The translations under genes and the position numbers were made by a program. Positions 61,252 through 64,000 of a stretch of DNA of 64,000 nucleotides are shown in pieces. The notes under the pieces were generated by a model that worked only from the letters and a program-made list of their open reading frames with translations, was not told where the DNA came from and made no database searches. Origin of the DNA: Solobacterium moorei (GTDB taxonomy: Bacteria; Bacillota_I; Bacilli_A; Erysipelotrichales; Erysipelotrichaceae); assembly GCF_036323475.1 (NCBI RefSeq), contig NZ_AP028934.1:310001-374000 (forward strand), given 5' to 3'. Positions within the stretch are counted from its first letter, which is position 1. Each line of letters begins with the position of its first letter.

Positions 61252-62805
61252 ATGCCAACATGGTTAAAAGATGCAGTATTTTATGAGATCTATCCACAGT
61301 CATTCTATGATACGAATGGCGATGGTATCGGTGATTTAGAAGGTATTATCCAGAAGTTAGATTACATCAAGGAGCTTGGTTGTAATGCGTTATGGATTAA
61401 TCCGATGTATGACTCTCCATTTATGGATGCGGGCTATGACGTTAGGGATTACAAGAAGGTCGCAGCTCGTTATGGCACAAATGAAGACGCGTATCGTTTA
61501 TTTGATGAAGCACATAAGCGTGGCATCAAAGTATTACTAGATTTAGTACCTGGTCATACGTCTGATGAACATGCTTGGTTTAAAGCAAGTAAAGAACCTG
61601 AGGAAAACGAATACTCCAGTCGTTATGTATGGACAAATGGTGCCTTTGTAGGTGTAAAAGACCACCCATATATGGCAGGTATGTCTGATCGTAATGGGGC
61701 ATATATGTTAAACTTCTTTGCGTCTCAACCAGCACTCAACTATGGCTGGTTAGAGCGTACAGAGAGCTGGATGTCTGCGGTGGATAGTCCAGAAGCTATC
61801 GCCACCAAAGAAGCAATGAAAGATATTATGCGCTTCTGGTTAGATCATGGTGCAGATGGTTTCCGTGTAGATATGGCAGATTCACTTGTAAAAAATGACG
61901 ATGATAAGAAATCGGCAACTGCGAAAATTTGGCGAGATGTTCGTAATATGCTAGACCAAGAGTATCCAGAGGCAGCACTAGTCAGTGAATGGTCCAATCC
62001 AGAACAGGCAATCAATGGTGGTAGTTTCCACATGGATTTCTACTTAGATCATTGGCACAATGGGTATAACACCTTATTACGTGATTATGAAACAGATGGA
62101 GAAGATAATAGTTTCTTCCTAAAGAGTGGAAAAGGCGATATCTGTCGTTTCTTAAATGACTATATGCCTAAATACAAAGCAACAAAAAAGAATGGTTACA
62201 TCTCTATGTTTACATGCAACCATGACACACCACGACCGACAAATACATTAACTCCAGAAGAGTTAAAGATTGCGTATGCATTTATCTTAACAATGCCAGG
62301 TGTACCATTTATCTACTATGGCGATGAAATTGGTATGCGTTACATGAAGGATATCCGCTCTAAAGAGGGTGGATTCCATCGTACAGGCTCACGCACACCG
62401 ATGCAGTGGGATAATAGTGCAAATAAGGGTTTTTCAACTGCAGAAGCACAAAAACTCTATCTAGCAGTGGATTCATCTGAAGATGCACCAAACGTAGCAG
62501 ATCAAACGAATGATGAAAATTCACTCTACTCTACAACAAAGTCACTTGTGGCATTACGTCACATGCATGCAGACTTACAGGCTGATGCAGACTTCAATGT
62601 GATTTATGCAGAACAGGAGAAGATGCCGTTTGTATACAAACGTGGAAAGTTGATACTAGCAATCAACCCTAGTGGTTTAGAAGAGACCATCTCTTTAGAT
62701 GAGTTCCAGGGTTATCAGCCAATCTACACGATTGGAAAAGTATCTCTAGAAGATATAAATCTTACAATTGGTTCAAGCGCATTTGCAGTATTTCAAATAA
62801 AGTAG
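61252..62805 (+). CDS. GH13 alpha-glucosidase / alpha-amylase family enzyme
   Basis: Cytoplasmic glycoside hydrolase of 517 residues with no signal peptide, acting on imported maltodextrins or similar glucosides. The GH13 conserved regions are in order: DLVPGHTSDEH, GFRVDMAD (nucleophile D207), VSEW (acid/base E246) and FTCNHDTPRP (D325). The TNGDGIGDLEGI calcium-binding-like start fits oligo-1,6-glucosidase/trehalose-synthase-like subfamilies; exact bond specificity cannot be told. AGGAGA precedes the ATG; its terminator is the landing site of intron copy 2. Confidence 0.92.
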   Translation: MPTWLKDAVFYEIYPQSFYDTNGDGIGDLEGIIQKLDYIKELGCNALWINPMYDSPFMDAGYDVRDYKKVAARYGTNEDAYRLFDEAHKRGIKVLLDLVPGHTSDEHAWFKASKEPEENEYSSRYVWTNGAFVGVKDHPYMAGMSDRNGAYMLNFFASQPALNYGWLERTESWMSAVDSPEAIATKEAMKDIMRFWLDHGADGFRVDMADSLVKNDDDKKSATAKIWRDVRNMLDQEYPEAALVSEWSNPEQAINGGSFHMDFYLDHWHNGYNTLLRDYETDGEDNSFFLKSGKGDICRFLNDYMPKYKATKKNGYISMFTCNHDTPRPTNTLTPEELKIAYAFILTMPGVPFIYYGDEIGMRYMKDIRSKEGGFHRTGSRTPMQWDNSANKGFSTAEAQKLYLAVDSSEDAPNVADQTNDENSLYSTTKSLVALRHMHADLQADADFNVIYAEQEKMPFVYKRGKLILAINPSGLEETISLDEFQGYQPIYTIGKVSLEDINLTIGSSAFAVFQIK

Positions 62806-62815
62806 TTAATATTTG

Positions 62816-62846
62816 TCCCTTATTCAAAAATGAATGAGGGATTTTT
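62816..62846 (+). terminator. GH13 gene terminator, intron landing site
   Basis: TCCCTTATTC (62816-62825) pairs with GAATGAGGGA (62832-62841, one G-U pair), followed by TTTTT. Intron copy 2 starts eight bases after the stem, the same spacing as copy 1. Confidence 0.88.
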
Positions 62847-62849
62847 AGA

Positions 62850-64000
62850 GTGTGACGGGCATGTCGCAAACCTAACTGGTGAAAGTCCAGTCGTAGGTAG
62901 TTACCGCCAAGCGTAGCGAACCACAAGCCGTAAGCCGTGAGGCTTTGGGTGAAGGAAGTGGTGTAGCGATTCTTTCGAGGTTACGAACAGAAATCTGATA
63001 TAAGGCTAAATGGAGGGTGAGATTGCTCTACAAATCGAAGCCCAAAAGGTAAACGTAAAACCAAAACAGTAAATCAGGAACTTGTGAAAGAAGAGAGAAA
63101 GGTATGTGACTTACCCTGTGAGGTCTTGTGGACGATGAATCCTAGACGTTTTCAAACAACTATAGTACCATCGGTCGGAAAAGGTCTATCACAAGAAGTC
63201 AGCTGAGCCCATAGTAGGTATACACCAGTACTGAAGGGGTTAATGTTTGTATAGTGCAAATCACTATATGTAAGAAAATGAATACTCTGGAATTGAGATA
63301 TCACCTAGAACCATAGAACGTAACTATGGATGGTGAAAAGGCAAGAAGAGAATTTCATTATTTGTGCAATAGAAGGAGGAGCAGCCATGGAATTAATGGA
63401 CAAGATTCTAAGTCAAAAGAACTTACAAGAGGCGATGAAAAGAGTCAAGAGTAATAAAGGTGCATCGGGCATTGACAAGATGTCTGTGGAAGAAATTGAC
63501 GAATACTTCAGTAAACATATAGAAGAAATCAAAACTTCGATATGGGAAAAGAAATACAGACCTCGGGCAGTAAAAAGAGTCTATATCCCAAAACCAAATG
63601 GAAAGAAAAGACCATTGGGGATACCCGTTGTAGTGGATAGAGTAATCCAACAAGCAGTGGCACAAGTGTTTAGTGAACTCTATGACGAGTGCTTTAGTGA
63701 GCATAGTTACGGATTCAGACCAAACAGAAGTGCCCACCAAGCGATGGAGGAAGTACTCTTCTACCTAAACGAAGGGTGTGAATGGGTAATAGACCTAGAT
63801 ATTGAAAAGTACTTTGACACAGTGAATCATGATAAGTTGATATCCATACTTAGAGAGAAAGTAAAAGATGATGTAACGCTACATCTCGTAAGGTCCTTTT
63901 TGAGGGCTGGAATCATGGAAGATGGAATCATCCACAGAAATGAAGAAGGAGTTCCACAAGGAGGTCCGCTCAGTCCAATATTATCCAATATCTACCTAGA
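62850..64000 (+). mobile_element. Group IIC intron, copy 2 (cut by window edge)
   Basis: Identical to copy 1 from its first base over 1151 bases apart from one change seen by eye (G at 63228 against A at 9830). It is in the same orientation as the upstream gene and follows a terminator hairpin. The maturase gene and the 3' end continue beyond the window. Confidence 0.92.
63387..64000 (+). CDS. ltrA: Group II intron reverse transcriptase/maturase, N-terminal part
   Basis: The same protein as in copy 1, starting at the equivalent ATG behind AAGGAGGAG and running to the window edge within the fingers/palm region, just before the YADD motif. No difference from copy 1 was seen in this stretch, so this copy may also be active. 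Confidence 0.92.
   Translation, partial: MELMDKILSQKNLQEAMKRVKSNKGASGIDKMSVEEIDEYFSKHIEEIKTSIWEKKYRPRAVKRVYIPKPNGKKRPLGIPVVVDRVIQQAVAQVFSELYDECFSEHSYGFRPNRSAHQAMEEVLFYLNEGCEWVIDLDIEKYFDTVNHDKLISILREKVKDDVTLHLVRSFLRAGIMEDGIIHRNEEGVPQGGPLSPILSNIYL

Overview
The window is A+T-rich bacterial DNA with dense operons, Shine-Dalgarno starts, hairpin terminators and low-G+C Gram-positive gene families (ComFA/ComFC, UppP, PepV, LuxS, a LacI-type maltose locus, group IIC introns, IS30 and IS1202-like elements). It looks like a chromosomal segment of a Bacillota bacterium, most likely an Erysipelotrichia-type gut or oral anaerobe; the lineage is an inference from gene content, not a search result. I see no rRNA, tRNA or CRISPR array.

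Layout. 1-2470: end of a fruK-like gene, alaX, gpmA. 2471-8812: a complete aspartate-to-threonine module in two divergent operons, thrC-thrB-ACT protein (minus) and hom-lysC-asd (plus), sharing one control region. 8881-12650: a hypothetical gene whose terminator is followed directly by a group IIC intron, which abuts a truncated IS30 element. 12785-15560: a multi-pass membrane protein, then a decayed secreted-protein gene. 15725-21906: comFA-comFC, secA, prfB with its +1 frameshift, and an rluD-type gene. 21907-26339: nudC, a relB-type antitoxin with a wrecked yafQ-type toxin, and an intact ORF for a heavy-metal P-type ATPase relative that has lost every catalytic motif. 26555-33137: peptidases, exonuclease III, a HAD enzyme, a HEPN-like/CBS protein and an S66 peptidase. 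33237-43754: surface flavoprotein, CLC transporter, thioredoxin-like protein, CydDC-like ABC pair, D,D-carboxypeptidase, luxS-mtnN and a membrane-anchored nuclease. 43771-45408: a complete IS30 element. 45484-52798: FMN-binding lipoprotein, HU, cyclophilin, glgP/malQ, uppP, and a CcdA-thioredoxin fusion. 52880-54409: an IS1202-like element with a 27-bp target duplication. 54520-62805: the maltose/maltodextrin locus (LacI regulator, ABC importer, HAD protein, GH13 enzyme). From 62850: a second copy of the group IIC intron, cut by the window edge.

How the genes work together. The Thr module gives the full Asp to Thr route. malR-K-E-F-G plus GH13, malQ and glgP form a maltodextrin uptake and breakdown pathway under a LacI-type repressor and probably CcpA. 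luxS-mtnN recycle S-adenosylhomocysteine. CcdA-TlpA, CydDC-like and the thioredoxin-like protein suggest thiol-redox traffic across the membrane. Two lipoproteins with flavinylation motifs suggest extracytoplasmic flavin-based electron transfer.

Standout points: the catalytically dead P-type ATPase; mobile elements of two unrelated kinds landing at terminator hairpins; four genes whose ATG lies exactly six bases after a TATAAT box with no ribosome binding site (probable leaderless mRNAs); and two near-identical introns in direct orientation about 53 kb apart.
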